A stretch of 48,805 nucleotides of DNA from Hoylesella loescheii (GTDB taxonomy: Bacteria; Bacteroidota; Bacteroidia; Bacteroidales; Bacteroidaceae). Below the pieces are notes generated by a model, which saw only the letters and a list, made by a program, of their open reading frames with translations, did not search any database and was not told the DNA's origin. The stretch lies in NCBI GenBank assembly GCA_021531755.1, contig JADYUK010000020.1:1-48805 (forward strand). The letters are read 5' to 3'. This document shows, one piece after another, positions 25,649 to 33,900 of the stretch (position 1 is its first letter; each line of letters begins with the position of its first letter). The translations under genes and the position numbers were made by a program.

Positions 25649-25849
25649 ATGAAGGAAAAGAAAGAATACATAGAGCCAGAACTCTATGTGATAAAGATGG
25701 AGAAGAGTATATTCCTTGCCGCATCGCCCGTATCATGGGGCACTGAAGGAGATAACACTCCGGATCATAACACCGACGAGGATGATGCTGATGAGGGTGG
25801 CACGCTGTCCAAGAAGCACTACAAGGAATATGACCTGTGGGGCATGTGA
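25649..25849 (+). CDS. Small acidic protein downstream of the repeat protein
   Basis: 66 residues: a Lys-rich start (MKEKKEYIEPELYVIKMEKS), a short hydrophobic patch (IFLAASPVSW), then a very acidic Asp/Glu stretch. The pattern E-P-E-L-Y-V-I at the N-terminus followed by a short LAAS segment is frequent among small Bacteroidota proteins encoded beside exported proteins; their role is unknown. An unusually clear Shine-Dalgarno AGGAGG (25634-25639) sits 9 nt before the ATG, rare in this phylum, and the spacing of 22 bp to the upstream gene implies one operon. A hairpin at 25984-26015 probably ends the transcript. Confidence 0.65.
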   Translation: MKEKKEYIEPELYVIKMEKSIFLAASPVSWGTEGDNTPDHNTDEDDADEGGTLSKKHYKEYDLWGM

Positions 25850-25983
25850 GACAGTCTCTGACTACACCTCATGGCTTATGACAATAGTAGAAAGAAAAGA
25901 ACAAATAGCTTTATAACATAACAATAGCAGATAAATTATGATTCGATGGCGATCAGGACGTCAAGAATCAGAAATTAGTAGAT

Positions 25984-26015
25984 GAGGCATCTTAGTAGTG
26001 ATACTGGGATGCCTC
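25984..26015 (+). terminator. Hairpin, first of a duplicated covarying pair
   Basis: GAGGCATC (25984-25991) pairs with GATGCCTC (26008-26015) around the 16-nt loop TTAGTAGTGATACTGG. It is 135 bp after the small acidic gene. The same loop and flanks return at 26761-26792, with a base-pair change that keeps the stem. Confidence 0.7.
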
Positions 26016-26365
26016 AATTTAGTTGAATAAGTATTCAAGATACAAAAGCGCAGTCTCAATAACACAGACGGCTACTATAAGGACAGCCTGCACGGGCATG
26101 GACATGACAATGCCTGTGGGGAAACAGCTTAATGAACACTGCCTGTAGACGCTGACGAAGTATAATCCATATCTCATGCATACAGAGAACCACCAATCAC
26201 TCGCTCTACAGACTCCAATAATTCCCTGTCACAACAACCAGCTGTATCATATCCTCACTCACGCACCCACTATCACCTCCACCCCCTGCTCTCCACCAAT
26301 CAAAGCCTGATGCCATACAAATAACTGTTAAAATCTCGCAATAGCTGTTAATTATTAGCTGAAAA

Positions 26366-26398
26366 TTCTGTTAGCACAGTATGTTATATGTAATTTTG
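26366..26398 (+). promoter_or_regulatory. Candidate promoter without an evident gene
   Basis: TAATTTTG (26391-26398) matches the -7 consensus; TTCTG (26366-26370) stands about where the -33 TTTG is expected. It would start a transcript of ~390 nt that ends at the hairpin 26761-26792. The 76-codon frame inside (26512-26742) looks unlike a protein. Confidence 0.5.
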
Positions 26399-26404
26399 TA
26401 GCAG

Positions 26405-26797
26405 AGAGAATTACGATTGTAGTTTCTCGTTTGTATAAGTCCGAAGAATAACAGACCTCGAACAGAGGGAACAAAGGACGGGACTCTACTCCAGCATGCA
26501 ATGTCAACGGTATGCCCAAAGACAGAATGATGGATGTGGACGACGATGACGACGAACCCCAACGACGTTGTGCAAGGCTATCCGGACCGGAAAGCTATAT
26601 GGACTGGCTGGACAGCACACAACAATGCAACCACAGCTCCTGGACAGGAATGGAGAGTGACTATAGACGGAACGTAATTGAAATTTTCATAAAAATTTGG
26701 CAATGTAGTTTTGAAGAATTAGGCGTCAGAAATGACGTTTAGAATTAGCAATTAGTAGACGAGGCACCTTAGTAGTGATACTGGGGTGCTTTTATCT
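26405..26797 (+). ncRNA. Candidate small transcript of unknown function
   Basis: The segment is bounded by a -7 box (26391-26398) and a terminator-like hairpin with a T-rich tail (26761-26800). It contains no convincing reading frame: the longest, at 26512-26742, is rich in Asp and Arg and has no recognisable domain. It could be a small RNA, a degenerate gene or a short peptide gene. The call rests only on the paired start and stop signals. Confidence 0.3.
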
Positions 26798-26800
26798 TTT
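26761..26800 (+). terminator. Hairpin with T-rich tail, second of the covarying pair
   Basis: GAGGCACC (26761-26768) pairs with GGTGCTTT (26785-26792) with two G-U pairs, around exactly the same 16-nt loop as at 25992-26007. A T-rich stretch (TTTATCTTTT) overlaps and follows the stem. Compared with the first copy, a T-A pair has become C-G. Confidence 0.7.
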
Positions 26801-27113
26801 AAAGGCTGGCATGTCGGGAGACATGGAGAAGAATACCTGAATGGAAGCGGAAAAGGAGGGAAAGCATGTGGGGAATGTTACAAAGGAATGAATTTTATTG
26901 TACACCACGCAGGTATCATCAGCATGGAGAGGAGTCCCCCGCGGGAGCAAACTGTAAGCAGGGAAGGGGATTACCCGCAATATACCGCCAGAAAAACTTT
27001 CAATCCGCACGGAAACAAACGGAGAAAGGAAGCAAAACGTCATCCATGAGAATCGGCCGCCTCATTTGCGGCAGACTATCACAGGACGAACCCCAATTAT
27101 ATTTTTCTCACTT

Positions 27114-27147
27114 TTTGACCATTATTCAAAAAAAATAGTTAATTTTG
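27114..27147 (+). promoter_or_regulatory. Bacteroidota promoter for the glsA-like gene
   Basis: TTTG (27114-27117), a 22-nt spacer, and TAATTTTG (27140-27147) followed by CG. The transcript would start near 27154, only ~14 nt before the ATG at 27168. This decides against the longer open frame that begins at 27066. Confidence 0.75.
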
Positions 27148-27167
27148 CGTCATCATCATGTAGCGAA

Positions 27168-28007
27168 ATGGAAAAGACAATAGATATAGACAAGATACTA
27201 CGGAGCAAGATGGGAGACAAGGCGAGGCGCGTGCCACGCTTCCTCGTCAGATGGCTGAAGCATATCGTCCACGAGGACGAGGTGAACGACTTCCTCTGGA
27301 GGACACGCGATGAGAGGGGTGTGGTATGGCTTGAGAGCTGTGTCAAATACCTGAAGATGGACATCGAGATAGTGGGTAAGGAGAATCTGCCAAGCCCCAA
27401 TGACGGCCGCCTGTACACCTTTGTCTCGAACCATCCGCTGGGAGGCGCTGACGGTGTGGCTCTCGGAGCCATCATAGGGCGCCACTACGACGGGCGGTTC
27501 CGCTATCTTGTCAATGACCTCCTCATGTTCCTCCCCGGCCTTGAGCCCGTCAGCATACCTATCAACAAGACAGGAAAGCAGGGACGGTCGTTCCCGGAAA
27601 TGGTGGAGAGGGGATTCGCATCGGACAACCATATGCTCATGTTCCCTGCCGGACTATGCTCACGCAAGCAGAAGGAAGGCATCAGGGACCTGGAGTGGAA
27701 GAAGACATTCGTGAAGAAATCGGTGGAGACCCACCGCGACATCGTGCCCATACACTTCAGCGGACAGAACTCTGCCAAGTTCTACCTCATTGCCAACATC
27801 TGCAAATGGCTCAACCTGAAGGTGAACATAGCGATGCTGTTCCTCGTCGACGAGATGTACAAGAATGTGGACAAGCACTTCCGCATAACCATCGGGAAGC
27901 CTATACCATGGGAGACATTCGACAGGAAACACAGCGACAAGGAATGGGCGCAGCGCGTCAGAGCCATGGTATACGAGATGGGGAACGGGGGCGGAGGACA
28001 CCTCTGA
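27168..28007 (+). CDS. glsA: PlsC-like acyltransferase, probable glycine-lipid O-acyltransferase
   Basis: 279 residues from the ATG at 27168; the promoter at 27114-27147 rules out the upstream ATG. The acyltransferase signature is SNHPLGGADG (residues 87-96, catalytic His89 and Asp95), followed by PGLEPVSIPINKTGKQGRS and FPAGLCSRK, the later glycerol-acyltransferase blocks. This variant of lysophospholipid acyltransferase is typical of the Bacteroidota protein GlsA, which adds the second acyl chain to monoacylated glycine to make glycine lipids. The following gene looks like the partner GlsB, which supports the assignment. A role in general phospholipid synthesis cannot be excluded. The protein should act at the inner face of the cytoplasmic membrane. 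Confidence 0.65.
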   Translation: MEKTIDIDKILRSKMGDKARRVPRFLVRWLKHIVHEDEVNDFLWRTRDERGVVWLESCVKYLKMDIEIVGKENLPSPNDGRLYTFVSNHPLGGADGVALGAIIGRHYDGRFRYLVNDLLMFLPGLEPVSIPINKTGKQGRSFPEMVERGFASDNHMLMFPAGLCSRKQKEGIRDLEWKKTFVKKSVETHRDIVPIHFSGQNSAKFYLIANICKWLNLKVNIAMLFLVDEMYKNVDKHFRITIGKPIPWETFDRKHSDKEWAQRVRAMVYEMGNGGGGHL

Positions 28008-28142
28008 CAGGACACTCTCTCCTGACCGCAGAGACCGGACAAGGGAGGGGATGAAGACAAGACGAAGATAACGGAAGACAAAAACAGAATATCAACGGCG
28101 GGGAGAACATGCCTCACCAAAAACGAAAAGGCCAGCAGAACA

Positions 28143-29153
28143 ATGGAACAGCCAATCATACCACCTGTAGACAAAGAGCTCATAAAGGCAGAGCTGACAC
28201 CCGAGCGACAGCTGAGGCTGACAAACAAGAGCAACAACAGCATCTTCATCATCACAGCACACAACGCGCCGAACACGATGAGAGAGATAGGACGCCTCAG
28301 GGAAGAGGCTTTCAGAGCTGCTGGAGGAGGAACAGGTAAAGAATGTGACCTCGACGAGTTTGACCTCTGCGAGAACTGCTACAAGCAGCTCATAGTCTGG
28401 AATCCGGAGGAGGAGGAGATAATAGGAGGATACAGATACCTTGAGGGAGAGAACTGGGACATGGACGAGAACGGACAGCCCATACTCGCCACAAGCCATA
28501 TGTTCCACTTCTCAGAGAAGTTCATAAAGGAATACAAGGACCAGACAGTGGAGCTCGGACGCTCGTTCGTGACACTCGGATACCAAAGCTCAGAGAAGGG
28601 AGCGAAGAGCATCTTCGCACTCGACAACCTATGGGACGGTCTCGGAGCGCTGCCCGTCGTCAACCCAAAGCTGAGATACTTCTTCGGGAAAATGACCATG
28701 TACCCGTCGTACATAAGGAGAGGCAGGGACATGATTCTCTATTTCCTGAAGAAATACTTCGACGACAAGGAGAACCTCATCATACCTATCAAGCCGCTGA
28801 AGACTGACACTCCGGACGAGGACTTCGAGGGTATGTTCAACATGCCGACATTCCGTGAGAACTACAAGATACTCAACAGGGAGATACGCAGCTACGGATA
28901 CAATATCCCACCGCTCATAAACGCATACATGAACCTCTCGCCGACAATGAAGCTCTTCGGCACAGCCATCAACTACGGATTCGGCGATGTGGAGGAGACT
29001 GGCATACTGATAGCCGTCGACGAGATATTCGAGGAGAAGCGCATAAGGCACATCGACTCGTTCATAAAGGAGCATCCGGAATGCTGCAAGATAACCTCCG
29101 GACGCAACAACGTCATATACAAGGAGAAGGAGAGCTTCACCGCTGTGGAATAA
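28143..29153 (+). CDS. glsB: GNAT-type N-acyltransferase, probable glycine N-acyltransferase
   Basis: 336 residues, the usual length for the Bacteroidota GlsB/OlsB-like group once annotated as hemolysins. Characteristic phrases are MREIGRLREEAFRAAGGGTG, LDEFDLCENCYKQLIVWNPE, EEIIGGYRYLEG, ELGRSFVTLGYQ, DNLWDGLGALPVVNPKLRYF and GKMTMYPSYIR. In Bacteroides thetaiotaomicron, GlsB transfers a hydroxy-fatty acyl chain to glycine, giving commendamide-type lipids that GlsA then acylates. The pair is adjacent here in the order glsA-glsB with a 135-bp gap. No signal peptide is present, so the enzyme is cytoplasmic or membrane-peripheral. The assignment rests on remembered family motifs. Confidence 0.68.
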   Translation: MEQPIIPPVDKELIKAELTPERQLRLTNKSNNSIFIITAHNAPNTMREIGRLREEAFRAAGGGTGKECDLDEFDLCENCYKQLIVWNPEEEEIIGGYRYLEGENWDMDENGQPILATSHMFHFSEKFIKEYKDQTVELGRSFVTLGYQSSEKGAKSIFALDNLWDGLGALPVVNPKLRYFFGKMTMYPSYIRRGRDMILYFLKKYFDDKENLIIPIKPLKTDTPDEDFEGMFNMPTFRENYKILNREIRSYGYNIPPLINAYMNLSPTMKLFGTAINYGFGDVEETGILIAVDEIFEEKRIRHIDSFIKEHPECCKITSGRNNVIYKEKESFTAVE

Positions 29154-29413
29154 CCGGGAGGCCCGCATCACGCTGTCCGTGGCCGCCGCATGGGCCACAG
29201 GGAGGCAAAGAAGCCTGGCATACACAGCACAAGGAATAATGGAAAATACTGACAGCGGAGGCAAACGAGCCCTGCCGTCCGACACAAAATCCGTCTTTCT
29301 GTCCCAGAATTTTGGCAGAGAGGCGGATTTCATCGTATCTTTGTGCCTGGAACATGGCTGGGCTACAGAAACAGGCAGCCATACCTTACGGCTCGATACA
29401 GCCTTCTGAGACC

Positions 29414-29545
29414 ATCTGAATGACACAGGCAGGCAGCATTATGGACGCAGGCTGGCGGCATTATGGACGCAGGCAGACAGCATGATGGACGCAAGCAGAC
29501 ATTATGATGGATACTGGCAGACAGCATGATGGACGCAGGCATGGG
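29414..29545. repeat. 22-bp tandem repeat array (about 6 copies)
   Basis: Units of the form GCATTATGGACGCAGGCnnn start at 29436, 29458, 29480, 29502 and 29524, each exactly 22 bp; 29414-29435 is a diverged first copy. The array lies just upstream of the acyltransferase-3 gene. Confidence 0.85.
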
Positions 29546-29577
29546 CCGACAGACAGACTAACAAACCTACCAGCAAT

Positions 29578-30609
29578 ATGACAACAGACGCAATGAAAGC
29601 ACAACGTGACCACTATCTTGACAACCTGAAGGTATTCCTGACCATACTCGTCATCTTCCACCATGCGGGACAAGCGTATGGCGATGGCGGCGCATGGGCA
29701 TACACACCGTCCAACCCTGCCGAGACGATGCCATGGATATGGCATTTCTTCTCTACCAACGCGGCGTTCTTCATGGGGCTTTACTTCTTCATATCGGGCT
29801 ATTTCGTGCCGCTGAGCTACGACCGCCAGGGCTTCAAGCAGTTCATCGGGAGGAAGCTGTTGCGCCTCGGTGTGCCTCTCGTCGCCATGGGATGCCTGCT
29901 CAGCCTTATGTGCGGGAAGTTTGAGATTGCCCATATGTGGTTTGTCGAGAGCCTCCTCCTCTTCTGCATCCTCTATGCGCTGTGGCGGCTCGTGTCAGGG
30001 AGAGCATCGGCAGGAAGCCCACAAGAGCCAAGGATGGCGATGATGGTGGCTGTGGCGGCGGTGATGGGCTGCGGCTCGTACATGATACGCACTGTGAGCC
30101 AGCAGGACCATTGGATAGGGCTGTGCGGACTGGTTCTTGAGCCTGCCCATTACCTGCAGTATGTCATGATGTTCGTGATGGGCACCGTGGCGAGTCGGAA
30201 AGAGTGGCTAACGAGGATGGGCGACAGGACTGGGGCGGTGGCCCTGACAGTAGGCGTTGCTCTCGCTGTGGGCAACTATATGCGCGACGGAGGACCATGG
30301 GACGCTTTCGTATGGCGATGGTTCGGGATATATGAGTCGTTCATGTGTGTGTCCATCAGCTTCGGACTGCTCTGGCTCTTCAGGCAGAAAGCCAACAGGA
30401 CGAGCTCAGTATGCAGATGGATGGCAGGCCAGTCATACGGGGCGTACATACTGCATCTGCCTCTCATGATTGTGTTCCAGAACATGGTGGACGGCATCTG
30501 GATAGGAGCGTTCGGGAAATTCATGCTCGTTGGCACTGTCGTGACAGCCATATCGTACGCCATGACATGGCTGCTGAGAATGATTCCAGGGGCAAAGAGG
30601 ATATTATAA
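29578..30609 (+). CDS. Acyltransferase-3 family membrane protein
   Basis: A 343-residue integral membrane protein with about ten hydrophobic helices. The N-terminus is diagnostic: RDHYLDNLKVFLTILVIFHH, with the paired histidines of the acyltransferase-3 (OafA/NodX) family, followed by AFFMGLYFFISGYFVPLSY and GRKLLRLGVPL. Such proteins move acyl, often acetyl, groups onto extracytoplasmic sugars or lipids. The acceptor is not evident from context; the glsAB pair upstream and the glycan locus downstream are both possible links. It ends the plus-strand gene run and faces the hybrid sensor gene convergently across a repeat array. Confidence 0.85.
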   Translation: MTTDAMKAQRDHYLDNLKVFLTILVIFHHAGQAYGDGGAWAYTPSNPAETMPWIWHFFSTNAAFFMGLYFFISGYFVPLSYDRQGFKQFIGRKLLRLGVPLVAMGCLLSLMCGKFEIAHMWFVESLLLFCILYALWRLVSGRASAGSPQEPRMAMMVAVAAVMGCGSYMIRTVSQQDHWIGLCGLVLEPAHYLQYVMMFVMGTVASRKEWLTRMGDRTGAVALTVGVALAVGNYMRDGGPWDAFVWRWFGIYESFMCVSISFGLLWLFRQKANRTSSVCRWMAGQSYGAYILHLPLMIVFQNMVDGIWIGAFGKFMLVGTVVTAISYAMTWLLRMIPGAKRIL

Positions 30610-30611
30610 GT

Positions 30612-30665
30612 ATTACTGTCGGGTAAACAGTCCCTTGGCATAGTGGTCATTATCAATGAACAACC
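30612..30665. repeat. Copy of the dispersed TTACTGTCCGGTAAAC repeat
   Basis: ATTACTGTCGGGTAAACAG followed by CCTTGGCATAGTGGTCATTA and ATGAACAA. It matches 35251 and 48721 apart from an internal deletion of about 9 nt. It starts 3 bp after the stop codon of the acyltransferase gene. Confidence 0.75.
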
Positions 30666-30960
30666 GACGCCAAGCCGAGAGCCATGAGCTTGCTCAATGG
30701 CCGAGGCGCGAAGGAGGAAGACGACAGTCAACCGACGCCAAGCCGAGAGCATGAGCTTGCTCAATGGCCGAGGCGCGAAGGAGGAAGACGACAGTCAACC
30801 GACGCCAAGCTGAGAGCAATATCAACCCACGCCAAACCGAGAGGAGAAGCCAAACAAGTTTGACTTCTCCTCTCGGCTTAGTGTCGGTTTCTAGCAGTCT
30901 CGCTCCCTCTGGGGCTGTGGATAAAAGCAAGCTCATGCTCTAAGCATGGTGTCGGGTATA
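30661..30960. repeat. Head-to-head ~67-bp repeat array between convergent genes
   Basis: Reverse-oriented units start at 30661, 30729 and 30796 (68 and 67 bp; CAACCGACGCCAAGCCGAGA...), then a near-perfect hairpin (30837-30876), then forward-oriented copies with TAGTGTCGG, CTCTGGGGCTGTGGATAA and AAGCAAGCTCATGC. Its organisation and sequence are those of the array at 4243-4805, also placed between convergent genes. Confidence 0.85.
30837..30876. terminator. Long near-perfect hairpin, possible two-way terminator
   Basis: CCGAGAGGAGAAG (30837-30849) pairs perfectly with 30864-30876; after one mismatch, CAAAC pairs with GTTTG, leaving a 2-nt loop. It stands between the convergent acyltransferase and hybrid sensor genes. 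Confidence 0.65.
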
Positions 30961-30971
30961 TCACCCGCTTC

Positions 30972-33900
30972 TCAGTCCTTCTCGCCGAGCGATGCCATGA
31001 ACTCTGTCGGGGTCATCCCGAACTCCTTCTTGAATGTCTTTGTGAAGTATGCGGCAGAGTTGTATCCCACCTTGCAGTATAGGTCGGCGATGGCTATCTG
31101 TGGATTCTGCCTCATTATGCGGCACGCCTCCTTCATGCGGATGCTTGTCACGAAAGCTGTGACGTTCTGCCCTGTCAGTCCGCGCAGCTTCTTGTATAGC
31201 GCGCTGCTGCTCATGCAGAGGTCCTTGGCGAAGTCGTCCCTCGTGTATGACTCGTCGTTGATATGCTCGCGGACTATCTTCACCGCCCGCTCCATGAATA
31301 CCGTGTCAGGGTCGCTGTAGTGCTGGGCCGACGGTGTGAACTCTGTCTGGCTCATGAAGCGTTCGCGCAGTTTCTCCCTTGTCCGGAGGATATTGTCTAT
31401 GCGTGCGAGCAGCGACGACATGCTGAAGGGCTTGGTCAGATAGGCGTCGACGCCAGCCACATAGGCCGCATTGCGGTCGGCATCGTGGCGGCGGGCTGTC
31501 AGCAGGAGCACTGGGAGCAGCGCGTAGTCCGGCTCGGCCTTAAGGCGTCGCACGAACTCCATGCCGTCCATGACAGGCATCATGACATCGCTGACGACGA
31601 TATCGAGAGCGTTGCGCTGTATGACGCTGAGCGCCTGGCGCCCGTTCTTGGCTGTCAGCACGTTGTAGTATGGCGCGAGTGCCCGTGTCATTATCTCGAG
31701 GAGGTCGGCGTTGTCCTCGACGATGAGCACAGTGTTCTCATGCTCCGCTCCGTTATCGGTGGCCTCGGCTCCTGTAGGGAGTGGCTGGCCGGTGGCTGAG
31801 GACTGGAGGTCGGGGCTCTGCAGCTCACTGCCGAGATGTCCTGTTGTCGCCATGCCGCGCTCCCCCTTAGTGTATGCGCTGCGCCCGATGGGGAGGGTCA
31901 CGGTGAATGTTGTGCCCCGTCCGGGAGTGCTGTCACAGTTTATGCTGCCGTGGTGCAGCTTGACGAGGTCGTATGTCAGTGACAGGCCGATGCCTGTCCC
32001 CATGGTCTTCATCTTGCGGTAGTCCCCGTCCATGAAGCGGCTGTAGAGGTTCTTCATCTGCTGTGGCATGATGCCGATGCCGTTGTCGCTGACAGATATG
32101 GCCACCTGTCCTGCCGGCTGGTATGCCACGCCGAGTCTCACGCTGCCCCCGTCGCGGGTGTATTTGATGGCGTTCGATAGGAGGTTGTAGACTATCTTGT
32201 CCATCTTGTCACAGTCGTAGTATGTCTTAGCCCGTGGTGTCCCCTCCACTGCCATCTCCATGCTGATGCCTTTCTGCTGTGCGAGCGGGCGCATGTTGTC
32301 AAAGAGAGTGCGCAGGAACTCGGTCAGCTCGCCCTCCTCCACCTCAAGCCTTAGGCGTCCGGAGTGGGCTTTCTGCACCTCCAGTATCTGTCGTATGAGG
32401 CGTGTCAGACGGTCAGTGTTGTTCAGCATGACCTTGTATTTCTTCTCGGGCAGTGTCTCACGCATATCCTCTATCGAGGCTGATATGACAGCGATAGGTG
32501 TCAGCAGCTCATGTGTGATATTGGTGAAGACACGCGCTATCTGGAGCTGGTTGCGGGTGCGGATACGCCGGCGGTACCATTGTATCGTGGTGTAGACGGC
32601 GAGAGCGGCCACGGCGATGTATATCATCCACGCCCACCATGTTGCCCACCATGGCGGCAAGACTCTCACCGTGACGCTGTGGGGCATGTCGACCCACTGG
32701 CCGTTGCTGTCGGTGGAGCGCACGAGGAGGGTGTATGTCCCCGAGGGAAGGTTGTAGAGGCGTATGCTGTTGTCGCCATGGGCACAGTAGTACCAACGCT
32801 TGTGGAATCCCTTCAGCGTGTAGGAGTAGAGCACATGGTTCTTGCTGGTGAACGTGAGGTCTGAGACATCTATATCGAGACGGTGGACACTGCGGGGGAT
32901 GGTGATGCGGCGGGTGTAGGCAGGCTGCTCGCGCGAGATGCGGTTCCGCAGCGTGCTGTCGAGCTGTGAGTAGGCCACACCGTCGGCACGTATGTCGGTT
33001 ATGGAGACTGTCGGCACGGCAGCGTCCGGCTTTGTCAGGCGGCGCGTGTCGACAGAGACAATGTGGTTCAGTCCGCCGAAGAACAATGTGCTGCCCACGC
33101 GCATCGTGGCATTCTTCTCTATGAGGATGTCGTCATCCGCTCCGGGGAGGTAATAGCGCATGACGACAGGCTTCGCGCCATTCTGCTCGATGATGCGCAT
33201 GAGGTAGTTTCCCGCCGCGAGCCACAGCGACCCGTCAACGGCGGTGCTCATGCCGTATATGCGGTTCTCGTGTATCTGGGCGTTGAGGCCGTCCTCGACG
33301 AAGCGGTGCGCCTTGTCATCCCATTCGAGCAGCTCGCCCTCTGTTGTCAGTATGTGCAGCTTGTGCTTCTGGCTCTCTGTCATGGCTGTGCCGCCCGATG
33401 CCATGAAACGGCCGTTGGAGCGGTTGAAGACAGAGACGCGGAGACCGTCACGGCGGCTCATGTCGCCCTCGATGCATACCACGCCATAGTCACATGTGCA
33501 GGCCCAGAGACGCCCGCGGCAGTCCTCGAAGAGGCTCTCGACACGTCCCTTGTAGAATCCCTTGATGTGCTCGGCCATGCTGATGCGGTAAGGCTTCTGC
33601 CCAGGAGGCAGGACGATGATGTCCGACCACTGCCCGAAGACTATCGTGCCGTCGCGCATGGAGAGCATCGAGATGACTCCGTCGTCGTCCATGGCAGGAC
33701 ATGTCGTCCGGTTATATGTCGACAGCTGACCGTCGCGCGAGTATCTGACAACCCCATGGTAAGCGCTCGACATCCATATATTCCCCGTCCTGTCCTTTAT
33801 GATAGAAGTCAGCGACGACTGGAGGAAGACGGGCGACAGGCTGGCAAGACGAGGTGCCTCTGTCCACGGACGCAGCATGAGCGTAAGCGGGTTGTAGACC

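Noticed and set aside
26512..26742. A 76-residue protein gene
   Set aside because: The sequence starts with a run of Asp and Arg and has no recognisable fold; it is noted only as part of a possible small transcript.
26786..27049. An 87-residue protein upstream of the glsA-like gene
   Set aside because: It is basic and low in hydrophobic residues. A short stretch near 26949 (CTGTAAGCnGGGAAGGG) resembles the reverse complement of copy 2 of the conserved element, but the similarity is too short to rely on.
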